The notes beneath the pieces were generated by a model, which did not search any database, was not told the origin of the DNA, and saw nothing but the letters and a program-made list of their open reading frames with translations. The position numbers were made by a program, and so were the translations under genes. 64,000 nucleotides of DNA from Desulfosporosinus lacus DSM 15449 (GTDB lineage: Bacteria; Bacillota; Desulfitobacteriia; Desulfitobacteriales; Desulfitobacteriaceae): assembly GCF_900129935.1 (NCBI RefSeq), contig NZ_FQXJ01000017.1, positions 61,849-125,848 on the forward strand, read 5' to 3'. Below, one piece after another: positions 53,925-63,791 of the stretch. How positions within the stretch are numbered: the first letter of the stretch is position 1; every line of letters begins with the position of its first letter.

Positions 53925-55937
53925 ATGTCAATTCTTTTTTCTCCCGCTAAGATAGGCACACTCCAACTTCGCAACCGTCTGGTGATGACACCTATGCATT
54001 TAGGATATAGTCCTAAAGGAGAGGTTAATGACCAGCTAATCGAGTTTTATCGAGCGCGAGCTCGAGGCGGGGTTGGTTTAATTATAGTTGGCGGGTGCGG
54101 CATCGACAGGATTGGAAATGCATTTGGAATGACTCAAATTGATGATGACCGTTACATTCCTGGATTGCGTCAATTAGTTGATGCGGTACACGCTGAGGGT
54201 GCAAAAATTGTGCCCCAGCTTTATCAAGCCGGGCGATATACACATTCTGCCCTTACAGGTAAGCCATCCGTGGCTCCTTCTCCAATCCCTTCTAAATTAA
54301 CTGGGCAGACCCCTGAAGAGCTTACCGAGGAAAAGATTAAAGAAGTGATAGATTCATTTAGCAACGCTGCAAAAAGAGCCCAAACAGCAGGATTTGACGG
54401 TGTGGAGATTTTAGCGAGTGCCGGCTATCTTATATCCCAATTTCTTTCTCCTGTTACTAATCAACGTACAGATCGTTATGGTGGAGACCTTGAAGCTCGG
54501 ATGACCTTTGGACTTGAGGTAGCAGAGGCAATTCGTAAAGCGGTCGGACCTGACTTTCCTATCATTGTTAGGGTTGCTGGGAATGACTTTGTTCCAGGCA
54601 GCAACACGAATACAGAATCACGTGCCTTTTGCCAAGCTCTCGAAAAGGTTGGAGTTAATGCAATCAATGTAACTGGGGGATGGCATGAAACTCAAGTTCC
54701 TCAAATTACCATGAATGTTCCCCCTGGAGCTTATGCTTACCTCGCTCATGGCATTAAACAGGTGGTTTCTATTCCTGTAATAGCGTGTAATAGGATAAAG
54801 ACGCCTGAATTGGCTGAGAACATTTTAGAAGAGGGACTGGCAGATTTTATCGGTATGGCCCGACCGTTGCTAGCGGATCCCGAACTGCCAAATAAAGCCA
54901 TGAATGGAGAGACAGATAGCATTCGTCCTTGTATAGGGTGTAATCAAGGGTGCTTAGACAATATATTTCGCCTGAAACCAGTCAGCTGTTTAGTAAATGC
55001 TGAAGTCGGACGAGAGTTTGAACTAGGTCCAATCCCTCAATCTGCTCAAACTCAGAAAGTTCTAGTCATTGGGGCTGGATGCGCAGGAATGGAGTTTGCA
55101 CGTGTCGCAACTCTTAGGGGTCATAAGGTAACTATTTGGGAAGAGAGTGGGCAGCCGGGAGGACAATTAGCCCTAGCCGCAGCTCCTCCGGACCGACAAG
55201 ACTTCGGGTACTTAGCAAATTACTTAGCCAGTGCTTGCCAGAAACTTGGAGTAGCAATTCAGTACAATGTCAAGGCTACCTCAGATATGATTCTGACCGC
55301 TGTACAGAAGGAAGGGTATAATAGGGTAGTAATTGCTACCGGAGCCCGACCCATTATGCCGTCTATCAAAATAGAAGAAGGAGTAAGGGTGCTTCAGGCT
55401 TGGGATGTATTATTAGGTCGTGAAAAAACGGGGCAGAACGTTATTATTGTTGGCGGTGGAGCTGTTGGGGTGGATACTGCTCTGCTTCTGGCAGAAGCTG
55501 GCACACTGAATAGTGAAACTTTACGTTTTCTCATGTTGCAGCACGCAGAAACAGATCAAGAACTCTATCGCTTATTGACACAAGGAAGTAAAAAGATTAC
55601 AGTTTTAGAGATGGTAAAAGGAATTGGACGAGATATCGGTGCAAGTACCCGCTGGTCTATGTTGGCAGATTTAAAACGCCACAAGGTCAGTTGTTTGGAC
55701 AATCATACTGTGCTCGAAATACGTGCGGATGGAGTTTTAGTGGAGAGCACCGGTGACAGTACTCAAAAAGTAATTCCGGCGGACACCGTCGTTTTAGCGA
55801 TAGGTTCCTGTTCTCAGAATGAACTCTACAATAATCTGCAAGGTAAGTTAGAGAATTTAAGCATTATCGGAGATGCGGCAAAACCGCGTAAAGTCCTCGA
55901 TGCTATCCATGAGGCTTATGCTGAGGGGATCAAGTAG
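53925..55937 (+). CDS. NADH:flavin oxidoreductase, 2,4-dienoyl-CoA reductase-like (old yellow enzyme family)
   Basis: 670 residues. Residues 1-340 form an OYE-type FMN TIM barrel (FSPAKIGTLQLRNRLVMTPM, GFDGVEILASAGYLISQFLSP, RTDRYGG). C-x2-C-x3-C-x11-C in CIGCNQGCLDN ... PVSC binds a [4Fe-4S] cluster. The second half has FAD (VLVIGAGCAGMEFARVA) and NAD(P) (VIIVGGGAVGVDTALLL) motifs. This layout matches FadH and trimethylamine dehydrogenase relatives that reduce enoates or dienoyl-CoAs. AGAGGAGG precedes ATG 53925. The ferredoxin-like gene follows by 23 nt. Confidence 0.88.
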   Translation: MSILFSPAKIGTLQLRNRLVMTPMHLGYSPKGEVNDQLIEFYRARARGGVGLIIVGGCGIDRIGNAFGMTQIDDDRYIPGLRQLVDAVHAEGAKIVPQLYQAGRYTHSALTGKPSVAPSPIPSKLTGQTPEELTEEKIKEVIDSFSNAAKRAQTAGFDGVEILASAGYLISQFLSPVTNQRTDRYGGDLEARMTFGLEVAEAIRKAVGPDFPIIVRVAGNDFVPGSNTNTESRAFCQALEKVGVNAINVTGGWHETQVPQITMNVPPGAYAYLAHGIKQVVSIPVIACNRIKTPELAENILEEGLADFIGMARPLLADPELPNKAMNGETDSIRPCIGCNQGCLDNIFRLKPVSCLVNAEVGREFELGPIPQSAQTQKVLVIGAGCAGMEFARVATLRGHKVTIWEESGQPGGQLALAAAPPDRQDFGYLANYLASACQKLGVAIQYNVKATSDMILTAVQKEGYNRVVIATGARPIMPSIKIEEGVRVLQAWDVLLGREKTGQNVIIVGGGAVGVDTALLLAEAGTLNSETLRFLMLQHAETDQELYRLLTQGSKKITVLEMVKGIGRDIGASTRWSMLADLKRHKVSCLDNHTVLEIRADGVLVESTGDSTQKVIPADTVVLAIGSCSQNELYNNLQGKLENLSIIGDAAKPRKVLDAIHEAYAEGIK

Positions 55938-55960
55938 TTAAAAGGAGGGGAATATAAAGC

Positions 55961-57067
55961 TTGGGCCATATTATTAATGCTAAAGAAGAGATATACTTTG
56001 CACTAGCCGAACGCTTAAGTAAGACTCCGGAAGGAGCACCAATAAACGAACATCTCATGGAAATTCTCCATCGTCTTTATACGGAAAACGAAGCTTTAGT
56101 GGGCAGCAAATTCTCGTCCATACCGATGCCTTTGAGTAAGATCTCGTCTCTTTCAGGCATTGAGGAATCAGAATTGAAAGTAATACTAGATGGAATGTCA
56201 GATAAAGGGTTGGTATTGGACATTCCACGTAAGGATACCTTCTATTATATGTTAGCCCCGATGTTAGTTGGTTTCTTTGAATACACTTTTATGAGGACGG
56301 GGGATAATGTTAACTTAAAAGAGCTGGCAGAGTTATTCGAAACCTACTTTCACAGCCCAGGTGTGATGAAAGAAATTGCCGGTGTGGATACCAAAGTCAT
56401 GAGAACCCTGATTTATGAAAATGTCATACCTTTGGCAGTAGAGACTGAAGTTTTAGACTATGAGAAGGCTACAGAAATTATCCGGCAATCCGGCGGTGGT
56501 GCTATCAGCATATGCGCTTGTCGACATGAGGCATCTCATCTCGGTACAGCCTGTGATGCACCAACAGAAGTCTGTATGTCTCTTGGAGGTGCAGCCGAAT
56601 GGATAATACGCAAAGGTCTAGGCAAGCCAGCATCTGTCGATGACCTGTTGAAGGTACTTAAGCAAACGCAGGAACTCGGTTTGGTTCATCTGTGTGATAA
56701 CGTGCTGAATAAACCGACCTACATTTGTAACTGTTGTGGTTGTTGTTGCAAAGTTCTCCGCGGCATCAATGAACAACAAGTCTTTGCCACTCATCCTAGT
56801 AATTTCATGCCTCTCCTAGAATTAGACAGTTGCATCGGCTGTGGTATTTGCGCTGAAAAGTGCCAAATCCATGCAATTACTATGTCAGACAGAAAAGGTG
56901 GAGGTGAAATACCGGTTTTGAATAGTGAGGTCTGTATTGGTTGTGGAGCGTGTTCAGCTGCTTGTCCAAGCCAATCGCTGACCATGTCTCGCCGAGCAGT
57001 GTTGTCAGTACCCCCGGAAAACATCAGGGAAAAATTTAAAAGAATGGCTTTAGAGAAAGGCCGATAA
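55961..57067 (+). CDS. Iron-sulfur protein with winged-helix-like N terminus and two ferredoxin motifs
   Basis: 368 residues from TTG 55961. The N-terminal ~100 residues have a helix-turn-helix-like segment (MPLSKISSLSGIEESELKVI). The middle carries ICACRHEASHLG...CDAPTEVCMS and CNCCGCCCKVL cysteine clusters. The end has two classic [4Fe-4S] motifs, CIGCGICAEKCQ and CIGCGACSAACP. It probably serves as redox partner to the flavoprotein directly upstream. Related proteins are commonly annotated only as 4Fe-4S binding protein. Confidence 0.8.
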   Translation: MGHIINAKEEIYFALAERLSKTPEGAPINEHLMEILHRLYTENEALVGSKFSSIPMPLSKISSLSGIEESELKVILDGMSDKGLVLDIPRKDTFYYMLAPMLVGFFEYTFMRTGDNVNLKELAELFETYFHSPGVMKEIAGVDTKVMRTLIYENVIPLAVETEVLDYEKATEIIRQSGGGAISICACRHEASHLGTACDAPTEVCMSLGGAAEWIIRKGLGKPASVDDLLKVLKQTQELGLVHLCDNVLNKPTYICNCCGCCCKVLRGINEQQVFATHPSNFMPLLELDSCIGCGICAEKCQIHAITMSDRKGGGEIPVLNSEVCIGCGACSAACPSQSLTMSRRAVLSVPPENIREKFKRMALEKGR

Positions 57068-57114
57068 AACGAAGAGCTTATGATATTATTAAAGTGAAAA
57101 TTGAAGTTGCGTTA

Positions 57115-57157
57115 AACAAGCCTGGGTTTCCAACTCTCGGAAACAGGCTTGTTTTTC
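57115..57157 (+). terminator. Terminator after the ferredoxin gene
   Basis: AACAAGCCTG plus TTTCC pairs with GGAAACAGGCTTGTT with a two-base bulge, followed by TTT. Confidence 0.85.
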
Positions 57158-57179
57158 ATCGCAGTATCGTTAAAAGAAG

Positions 57180-57195
57180 TGTGACACAATTCACA
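57180..57195 (+). promoter_or_regulatory. Perfect Crp/Fnr-family palindrome TGTGA-N6-TCACA
   Basis: TGTGACACAATTCACA matches both Crp half-sites exactly, 61 nt before the HPP gene. It suggests control by the same class of regulator as the site at 31625. Confidence 0.65.
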
Positions 57196-57256
57196 GCTTC
57201 TCAGCCAAAATACGAGTATAATTAATTATTACATCTTGACTGGGAGTGATTCGATA

Positions 57257-57787
57257 ATGCAGGTACCATCGCCGCTGATTAGTTACATAACAAAAATGAA
57301 GGGTTTCAAAAGGACAACTCCTCTAGTCGCACCTGTGCCCTTAGACATAATGCTCACAATGCTTGGAACAATAATAGGGATAACACTCATCGTTCTATTA
57401 TCGTACAAATTTGAGATGTCTATCGTAGCATCCTTTGGCGCTTCTGCAGTGTTAGTTTTTGGTGCTCCTGATGCTCCTATGGCCCAACCCCGCAATGTTA
57501 TTTTTGGACACACGCTTTCAGCTGCTGCGGCTGTTGCAACTGTTATGATGTTTGGTTTAACATGGTGGACACCTGCCTTAGGCACAGCACTGGCATTGCT
57601 CATCATGCTTATCACAAAGACAACTCATCCACCAGGGGGGGCAACGGCATTATTTGCCATCTTGAGTCAAGCACAACCGAGCTATATTTTGACGCCGATT
57701 ATGGCTGGCGCCGTAATACTGGTAATAATCGGACTTCTTGTCAATAACTTGTCTCCCAATAGGCACTACCCCAGGTATTGGTACTAA
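57257..57787 (+). CDS. HPP family membrane protein
   Basis: 176 residues with four TM segments and the family motif KTTHPPGGATAL; also FGASAVLVFGAPDAPMAQPRN. Some HPP proteins of cyanobacteria and plastids move nitrite; the role here is unknown. ATG 57257 is preferred over TTG 57236, since GGGAG lies 10 nt before it. A canonical usp gene follows at 112 nt. Confidence 0.85.
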   Translation: MQVPSPLISYITKMKGFKRTTPLVAPVPLDIMLTMLGTIIGITLIVLLSYKFEMSIVASFGASAVLVFGAPDAPMAQPRNVIFGHTLSAAAAVATVMMFGLTWWTPALGTALALLIMLITKTTHPPGGATALFAILSQAQPSYILTPIMAGAVILVIIGLLVNNLSPNRHYPRYWY

Positions 57788-57899
57788 CTCGAGATTAATA
57801 GCTCGAGAGTGGAATGCACTGAATTTAGAGTCCGATTTGGGAGCTCAGGCGAACGCTGAAGCTTTAAATATTAAAGGACTATTGAACGGAGGATAATAT

Positions 57900-58325
57900 A
57901 TGTTTAAAAATATTTTAGTGCCAACTGATGCTTCCGAAGCTGCAAAACGTGCTTTAATATTAGCCTTAGATTTAGCTAAGAAGTTTGATTCTCGTATTCT
58001 TCTCCTTCATGTGGTGTATACACCAGAGGCCTTGGGGTATACACTTTCAAACGGAATTCCAGTACCCCAAGAAGAAATCAGTATTTATGGGAATGAGGCT
58101 TTAGCGGCAACTCTTGCCGGAATTGATATTGGAATAGTTAAGCTTGAGAAGAAGCAAAGACCTGGGCATACAGCAAACGCTATTCTGGAAGAGGTCAAGA
58201 GCGAACAGATTGACCTCGTTGTTATGGGAAACCGCGGATACGGACCGATTGCAGGATCTATGCTGGGGAGCGTTAGCCAACGAATATTAAGCAAAGCGGA
58301 ATGTCCGGTTATGATTGTAAAGTAG
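57900..58325 (+). CDS. Universal stress protein UspA family, canonical (usp5)
   Basis: 141 residues, of normal length and unlike usp1-4: KNILVPTDASEAAKRALILA, ILLLHVVYTPE, and the ATP loop MGNRGYGPIAGSMLGSVSQR followed by CPVMIVK, with G-x2-G-x9-G-S complete. GGAGG lies 8 nt before ATG 57900. Possibly co-transcribed with the HPP gene. Confidence 0.92.
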   Translation: MFKNILVPTDASEAAKRALILALDLAKKFDSRILLLHVVYTPEALGYTLSNGIPVPQEEISIYGNEALAATLAGIDIGIVKLEKKQRPGHTANAILEEVKSEQIDLVVMGNRGYGPIAGSMLGSVSQRILSKAECPVMIVK

Positions 58326-58688
58326 TGTTTCAAATCTAGTGGTAAGTATATGATTTTACATTTGCGTGTGTGCAAATTCCTAAATAAAATACTTATGGTA
58401 TAATGAATGAAGGGATATTAGAGAAAAGGCAATTAAAGTAGGGAGAGAATGAAAAAACTATTCAACATATGTCATCTCGAAAGGGATGGCTTTTAGTTTA
58501 AAATAAACTATATCTAGACAAGAAGGACAAGCAAGTGGTAATGTACTTGTTGGCGGATAATCATTTATACTATCCCTGATAGTACTTAATTTATTGCTAA
58601 ATCGTATATTAATCATTCACAGATGGATGTTACAAATTTAGCAGCTATTACAGTATCGAATTAATATCTTTAAGGATGTGAACCGTTC
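58326..58688 (+). other. Gene-free region upstream of the topoisomerase operon
   Basis: About 360 nt, AT-rich, with no ORF that I can support. It must hold the topoisomerase promoter, but several AT-rich candidates exist and none is decisive. No recF, remB or dnaA-box cluster is visible. Confidence 0.35.
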
Positions 58689-60602
58689 TTGTCAGCAAAG
58701 CAATATAATGCAGAATCTATCCAGGTCTTAGAAGGACTGGAGGCAGTCCGAAAACGACCTGGCATGTATATCGGTTCCACGGGAAGCAGAGGGCTTCACC
58801 ATCTGGCCTATGAAATCATTGACAACGCAATTGATGAGGCTGGGGCAGGTTTTTGTGATCGTATCGCCGTTACTATTAATATAGATGGATCAATAACCAT
58901 CGAGGATAATGGACGCGGAATTCCGGTTGACATACATCCTGATAAGAAAATTGCGGCTGTGCGGTTGGCTTTTGAAACCCTGCATGCCGGAGGGAAATTT
59001 AATGGAGAAACCTACAAAACTTCCGGAGGATTACATGGCGTCGGAGCAAGCGTGGTCAATGCCCTGTGTATTTATGTCACCGTAGACATAAAACGGAATG
59101 GAAAACTATATCGTGTTGAGTATGTTAATGGGGGTCAATTGAAGTCGGATTTACATAAAGTGGGGAAAAATACCCAAGGCACTGGAACAACTGTTACGTT
59201 TAAGCCTGATCCACTTATTTTCAAAGAAACAACTGTTTTCAAATATGACACGCTAAGAAGTCGTTTAATGGAGCTCTCTTTTCTTAACAGCGGACTAACT
59301 ATTATTCTGAATGATCAACGCGGAGAAACAAGATCAGAAACCTTTTCTTCTAAAAATGGAGTCATTGGCTTTGTGGAACATTTAATCAAAGAATCAAGCT
59401 TCTCCCCAGTACATAAGAAGGCCATCTATTTTAATGGAGAAAAAGACGATGTAATTGTGGAATGTGCTATCCAATATAATGACGGGGATGATGAATCTCT
59501 CCATTCTTATGTTAACAATATCCCTACCGATGAGGGAGGAACTCATGAGTCAGGCTTCCGAACGGCGTTAACTAAAGTTTTTAATAATTACGCACGTAAA
59601 AACAATCTCTTTAAGAAAGATGAAAATCTCATTGGGGATGACCTGAAAGATGGTTTAACTTGTGTACTGTCCCTCAAAGTTAAAGACCCTCAATTTGAGG
59701 GACAGACCAAGACCAAACTTTCTAACATGGAAATTGAGGGGATTGTGCAGTCGTTAACCAATGAGGGGATCAGCCAGTTCTTTGAGAATAACTCTTCAAT
59801 AGCTAAAGACGTTATCAATCGAACTTTAACAACCTGCCTTATAAGACTGGCGGCGAAGAAAGCTAAGGAACTTAAGAAGAAAGCTCGAGATGCTGAGGTT
59901 AAGGCACTAAGTGGTAAACTTGCGGCCTGCAGCGGGAAGGACAAAACCCGTAATGAACTTTTCCTAGTCGAGGGAGACAGTGCCGGCGGGTCGGCTAAAA
60001 TGGGACGTGATCGACGGTTTCAAGCCATTCTTCCTCTCAGAGGAAAAGTCATTAACACTTATCGTGCTAAGATAGACAAGGTTTTAGAAAACGAAGAAAT
60101 CAGAAGCATCATCACCGCGGTTGGCGCGGGAATCGGCAAAGAATTTGATTTAGAGAAGGGCAATTATGCACGTGTATGTATTATGACTGATGCTGACATC
60201 GATGGTGCGCATATTCGTTGCCTGTTGTTGACTTTCTTCTATAGATATATGAAACCGCTTATTCTGGGCGGAAGGGTCTTTATCGCCCAATCTCCCTTAT
60301 ATAAAGTGGAGAAGGAACGAGGCAAGATTATCCGTTATGCTTTTGATGACAATGAATTAAAAAAAGAACTGAAGGAACTGGGGAAAACAGCGAAGATATC
60401 ACGTTATAAAGGACTTGGTGAAATGAATCCTGAACAGCTTTGGGAAACAACCCTGAATCCAGTTAATAGGCGCATGATTCAGGTGACGATAGACGATACT
60501 CTAGAAGCGGAGCGTAAGCTTAGAATTCTGATGAGTGAGCAAGTTGAACCAAGGCGTGAATTCATGATGGAAAATATCGTTTTTACCGACGATGATATGT
60601 AG
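58689..60602 (+). CDS. Type IIA DNA topoisomerase subunit B (ParE/GyrB)
   Basis: 637 residues. GHKL ATPase motifs: EIIDNAIDEA, DNGRGIPVDIH, GGKFNGETYKTSGGLHGVGAS; the QTKTKLSN loop; TOPRIM motifs EGDSAGGSA and MTDADIDGAHIR. The YKTSGGLHG form (Thr) is typical of ParE, whereas GyrB proteins usually have YKVSGGLHG. Together with the subunit A downstream, which lacks a GyrA box, this favours topoisomerase IV or a second type IIA enzyme over gyrase. TTG 58689 has a weak AAGGATG site. Subunit A starts 20 nt later. Confidence 0.85.
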   Translation: MSAKQYNAESIQVLEGLEAVRKRPGMYIGSTGSRGLHHLAYEIIDNAIDEAGAGFCDRIAVTINIDGSITIEDNGRGIPVDIHPDKKIAAVRLAFETLHAGGKFNGETYKTSGGLHGVGASVVNALCIYVTVDIKRNGKLYRVEYVNGGQLKSDLHKVGKNTQGTGTTVTFKPDPLIFKETTVFKYDTLRSRLMELSFLNSGLTIILNDQRGETRSETFSSKNGVIGFVEHLIKESSFSPVHKKAIYFNGEKDDVIVECAIQYNDGDDESLHSYVNNIPTDEGGTHESGFRTALTKVFNNYARKNNLFKKDENLIGDDLKDGLTCVLSLKVKDPQFEGQTKTKLSNMEIEGIVQSLTNEGISQFFENNSSIAKDVINRTLTTCLIRLAAKKAKELKKKARDAEVKALSGKLAACSGKDKTRNELFLVEGDSAGGSAKMGRDRRFQAILPLRGKVINTYRAKIDKVLENEEIRSIITAVGAGIGKEFDLEKGNYARVCIMTDADIDGAHIRCLLLTFFYRYMKPLILGGRVFIAQSPLYKVEKERGKIIRYAFDDNELKKELKELGKTAKISRYKGLGEMNPEQLWETTLNPVNRRMIQVTIDDTLEAERKLRILMSEQVEPRREFMMENIVFTDDDM

Positions 60603-60622
60603 AGTTTTAGGGGGAGTACCCA

Positions 60623-63043
60623 ATGAGTATAACAGAAGACAATATCATTCAGCGTCCGCTCGAGGACGTCTTACCGGAGGCCTTTTTAGGCTATTCCAAA
60701 CACGTTATTTTACAGCGGGCTGTTCCTGATGTCAGGGATGGGCTCAAACCGGTTCATCGCAGAATCCTATTTTCCATGGACGAAATTGGAATGCACACAG
60801 ACAAACCCTATAGCAAGTCAGCCCGACTAGTGGGGGACTGTATGGGGAAATACCACCCTCATGGGGACTCGTCAATTTATGAATCTGCAGTTCGCATGGC
60901 ACAACCTTGGGCAACCCGATACCCTATGGTAGATGGTCAGGGTAATTTTGGTTCAATTGATGGGGACAATGCAGCTGCTATGCGTTACACGGAAATGAGA
61001 ATGACGCATCTATCCCAGCTCATGACTCAAGATATAGAGAAAAACACGGTTCTTTTTAAAGAAAATTATGATCAAAGACTCAAAGAACCTGTTGTATTGC
61101 CAAGCCCTTTTCCTAACCTTTTAGTAAACGGCGGATCAGGGATTGCTGTTGGTATGATGTCTAATATACCTCCCCATAATTTGCGAGAAGTCATTGCAGG
61201 CGTGATACATCAAATAGATAATCCGCAAGTCACGGTCGATGAACTCATGGAAAAGGTAAGTGGTCCGGATTTCCCAACTGGTGGACTGATTATTGGCACT
61301 GAGGGCATTGTTAATGCCTATAAAACAGGTCGCGGAAAAGTGACGATGCGTGGTAAAGCAATGATTGAGCAAAGTAAAAACGGAAAAAGCTCAATCCTAA
61401 TTACCGAGATTCCATATCAAGTTAATAAATCAACATTGGCTGCCAAGATTGAAACGCTGGCAGATATAGGTAAGATAGAGGGAATTAGTGAGGTCAGGGA
61501 TGAGTCGGACCGAGAGGGAATTCGGCTTGTTGTCGAATGCCGCAAAGAGGCCGATCCACTGAAAATCTTACGACTTCTTTATAAACACACTCAACTGGAA
61601 GATACATTTGGAATCATTAACTTAGTTATTACAGCAGAAGGCACTCCGAAGGTTCTGGGTTTAAAAGAGATTAATGGGGCTTTTATTAAACATCGAACAA
61701 TCGTTGTTACAAAACGTACAGAATATGATTTGGAGAAGGCTCGTTTAAAAGCTCACATCCTAGAGGGCTTAGTTATTGCTATCAATAACCTGGACGAAGT
61801 GATTGCCCTTATTCGTGCCAGTAAAACCCCTTCATTAGCTAAGGCTTCACTTATTACCCGTTTCGAACTGTCTGAGATTCAAGCTCAAGCCATTTTAGAC
61901 ATGAAGCTTCAACATTTGACGAACTTTGAATTAGATGGAATTATTAAAGAACATGCAGAGGCTTTAAAACTTATTGCATATTTAGAAAGTATCTTAGCGG
62001 ATGTTAACAAAGTATATGAGATTATTAAAAAAGAACTTAAAGACATTGCTGATAAATACGGAGATGATCGACGCACTCTCATTTTGCCAGAGGAAATGAG
62101 GGATCAGATGGATCTAAGTTCTTTTGAAGAACCTGAAAGTTTGTTTCAAGTCATGCTTACAACCAATGGATTTATTAAACGGATTCCACTCCAAACTAGA
62201 AACAAGAAAGATAACTCCCTTGTTTGTTCGTTTAAGGATGGAGATATCTTAAAAGAGAGGATAACCTGTACTAACAAGGATATTTTATATTTTTTCACCC
62301 AAACAGGTAAGTTTTACACTATTAATGCAAAAACAGTCCCTGAAGCAAAGAATAAAGACAAAGGGGGACCGCTGACTAACCTATTCACATTGCCAATAGG
62401 AGAAAATGTAGTTTCTACCCTTCCCCTTAAAGATGCATCAGAAGAGTTATGCTTTGTTTTTGTTACCAAGGATGGACAGGTTATGAGGAGTCCGGTGAGT
62501 GATTTTATAAATGCTCGCTCTTCAGAAGCCATGGGGCTTAAAGATGAAGATGTTATTGTTAAAGTGTTCCTCAGCGATGGCCAGGGGGAATTATTCTTGG
62601 CCACATATAAAGGCCAAGCGATTCGTTTCCAAGAAACGGAAATCAATACCATGGGCCGAAAATCACGCGGTGTTAAAGGAATGGCTTTAGGGAATGAAGA
62701 TTGGATTGTTGACGCGTTGATTTTAAGTAATTCGGAAGAAGATCCTCTCGGAGATTTAGTGACGGTTACTCAACGAGGATTCTTAAAACGGACATACTTA
62801 GAAGAATATAAACCCCAAGGCCGTGCAGGAAAGGGGATCGCCATTGGCAAGGTTGACCCTGTTGGTACGGGTTTTATTATTGGCGTCATGCAAGTTAAAG
62901 ATGATGACATTTTAAACGTTATACAACTCAGCGGAATCGTAACTAAACTTGAGATGAAAAACGTTAAAACAGAGTCCCGGGTAAAAGCCGGAACGCAATG
63001 GATCCCTGTTTTACTGAGTGATTACACAGTCGGAATAATATAG
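60623..63043 (+). CDS. Type IIA DNA topoisomerase subunit A (ParC/GyrA)
   Basis: 806 residues that cut and rejoin DNA. Catalytic Tyr in AAMRYTEMRM, quinolone region KYHPHGDSSIYESAVRMAQ, winged helix YSKHVILQRAVPDVRDGLKP. The C-terminal domain has beta-pinwheel blade repeats (TNGFIKRIP, KDGQVMRSP, YKGQAIRF, QRGFLKRTY). Where gyrases carry the Q-R/K-R-G-G-K/R-G box after the first blade strand, this protein reads PLQTRNKKDNSLV, so the DNA-wrapping box is missing. YSKHVI is also closer to ParC (YSKYII) than to GyrA (YAMSVI). ParC is favoured, though automatic annotation may say gyrA. Confidence 0.85.
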   Translation: MSITEDNIIQRPLEDVLPEAFLGYSKHVILQRAVPDVRDGLKPVHRRILFSMDEIGMHTDKPYSKSARLVGDCMGKYHPHGDSSIYESAVRMAQPWATRYPMVDGQGNFGSIDGDNAAAMRYTEMRMTHLSQLMTQDIEKNTVLFKENYDQRLKEPVVLPSPFPNLLVNGGSGIAVGMMSNIPPHNLREVIAGVIHQIDNPQVTVDELMEKVSGPDFPTGGLIIGTEGIVNAYKTGRGKVTMRGKAMIEQSKNGKSSILITEIPYQVNKSTLAAKIETLADIGKIEGISEVRDESDREGIRLVVECRKEADPLKILRLLYKHTQLEDTFGIINLVITAEGTPKVLGLKEINGAFIKHRTIVVTKRTEYDLEKARLKAHILEGLVIAINNLDEVIALIRASKTPSLAKASLITRFELSEIQAQAILDMKLQHLTNFELDGIIKEHAEALKLIAYLESILADVNKVYEIIKKELKDIADKYGDDRRTLILPEEMRDQMDLSSFEEPESLFQVMLTTNGFIKRIPLQTRNKKDNSLVCSFKDGDILKERITCTNKDILYFFTQTGKFYTINAKTVPEAKNKDKGGPLTNLFTLPIGENVVSTLPLKDASEELCFVFVTKDGQVMRSPVSDFINARSSEAMGLKDEDVIVKVFLSDGQGELFLATYKGQAIRFQETEINTMGRKSRGVKGMALGNEDWIVDALILSNSEEDPLGDLVTVTQRGFLKRTYLEEYKPQGRAGKGIAIGKVDPVGTGFIIGVMQVKDDDILNVIQLSGIVTKLEMKNVKTESRVKAGTQWIPVLLSDYTVGII

Positions 63044-63158
63044 AGCAGATAATCAATTTTACCTCCTGCAGAAAGCTCCATTAAATTATGATTGAATAAT
63101 GAAGTGAATGAAACAACATAATATGATTAAAGAGAGCTTAAGTGGGAGGTATATAAAA

Positions 63159-63431
63159 ATGGAGATTACTGAAGTTATAGTTGACGGGTCTGGATTTGAT
63201 AAGGAATATAACTTTGACAATTACGCATTAACTCTAGTCTTTAAGAATAATATGACAGAAAAAACAGTGAGGGCAAATCTGCGTTATTATCCTTCAGAAA
63301 ACGAATGGGATCTTAATCCAATCTTTTACGAGTACACAAAAGATGAAAAACTAGCTATGATCGAGCAAATAATCCATGATGACAACTTTAAATCAGCGTT
63401 CCAAAACACAGATAACTATTTGGATCACTAG
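63159..63431 (+). CDS. Small conserved-looking hypothetical protein
   Basis: 90 residues from ATG 63159, after GGGAGG at a distance of about 10 nt. Soluble and acidic (MEITEVIVDGSGFDKEYNF ... WDLNPIFYEYTKDEKLAMIEQ). I do not recognise the family. It lies alone between the topoisomerase operon and the rRNA promoter. Confidence 0.6.
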   Translation: MEITEVIVDGSGFDKEYNFDNYALTLVFKNNMTEKTVRANLRYYPSENEWDLNPIFYEYTKDEKLAMIEQIIHDDNFKSAFQNTDNYLDH

Positions 63432-63509
63432 TCAACCGCTGTCAGACTTGCAACCTCATAACTATAATCGGAGAAATATTATTGTTGCCAAATAATTGAT
63501 CAAAAATAG

Positions 63510-63538
63510 TTGACAGCAAACAATGAAAATGGTATTAT
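63510..63538 (+). promoter_or_regulatory. rRNA operon promoter
   Basis: TTGACA (63510-63515), a 17-nt spacer and TATTAT (63533-63538): a near-consensus sigma-A promoter about 255 nt upstream of 16S rRNA. Confidence 0.85.
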
Positions 63539-63544
63539 AACTGA

Positions 63545-63791
63545 GCGCCACGAAGATGGGGAGCGGTTAACAAGTAGAAGATTGAATGCTTAGACTTATC
63601 AGCCAAAGTAATGACAACTTAGGTATTGACAACGTAAGTTGAAAATGCTAGTGTGTTTATCTGGCCCAAACGGGCTATGGAAAATGATGGTCTTTGAAAA
63701 CTAAACAACAAGGACAGCCAATGAGAGAAACTCGAAAGAGTTTCAAAAGAAATCATGAGCGAATCATCTTCTTCATTGAAGTGAGATAACT
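63545..63791 (+). promoter_or_regulatory. 16S rRNA leader
   Basis: Transcribed spacer between promoter and mature 16S. A hairpin GAAACTC-GAAA-GAGTTTC with a GNRA loop lies at 63727-63744, and GTCTTTGAAAACTAAACAAC near 63690 is a segment common in Firmicutes rRNA leaders. Confidence 0.6.
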
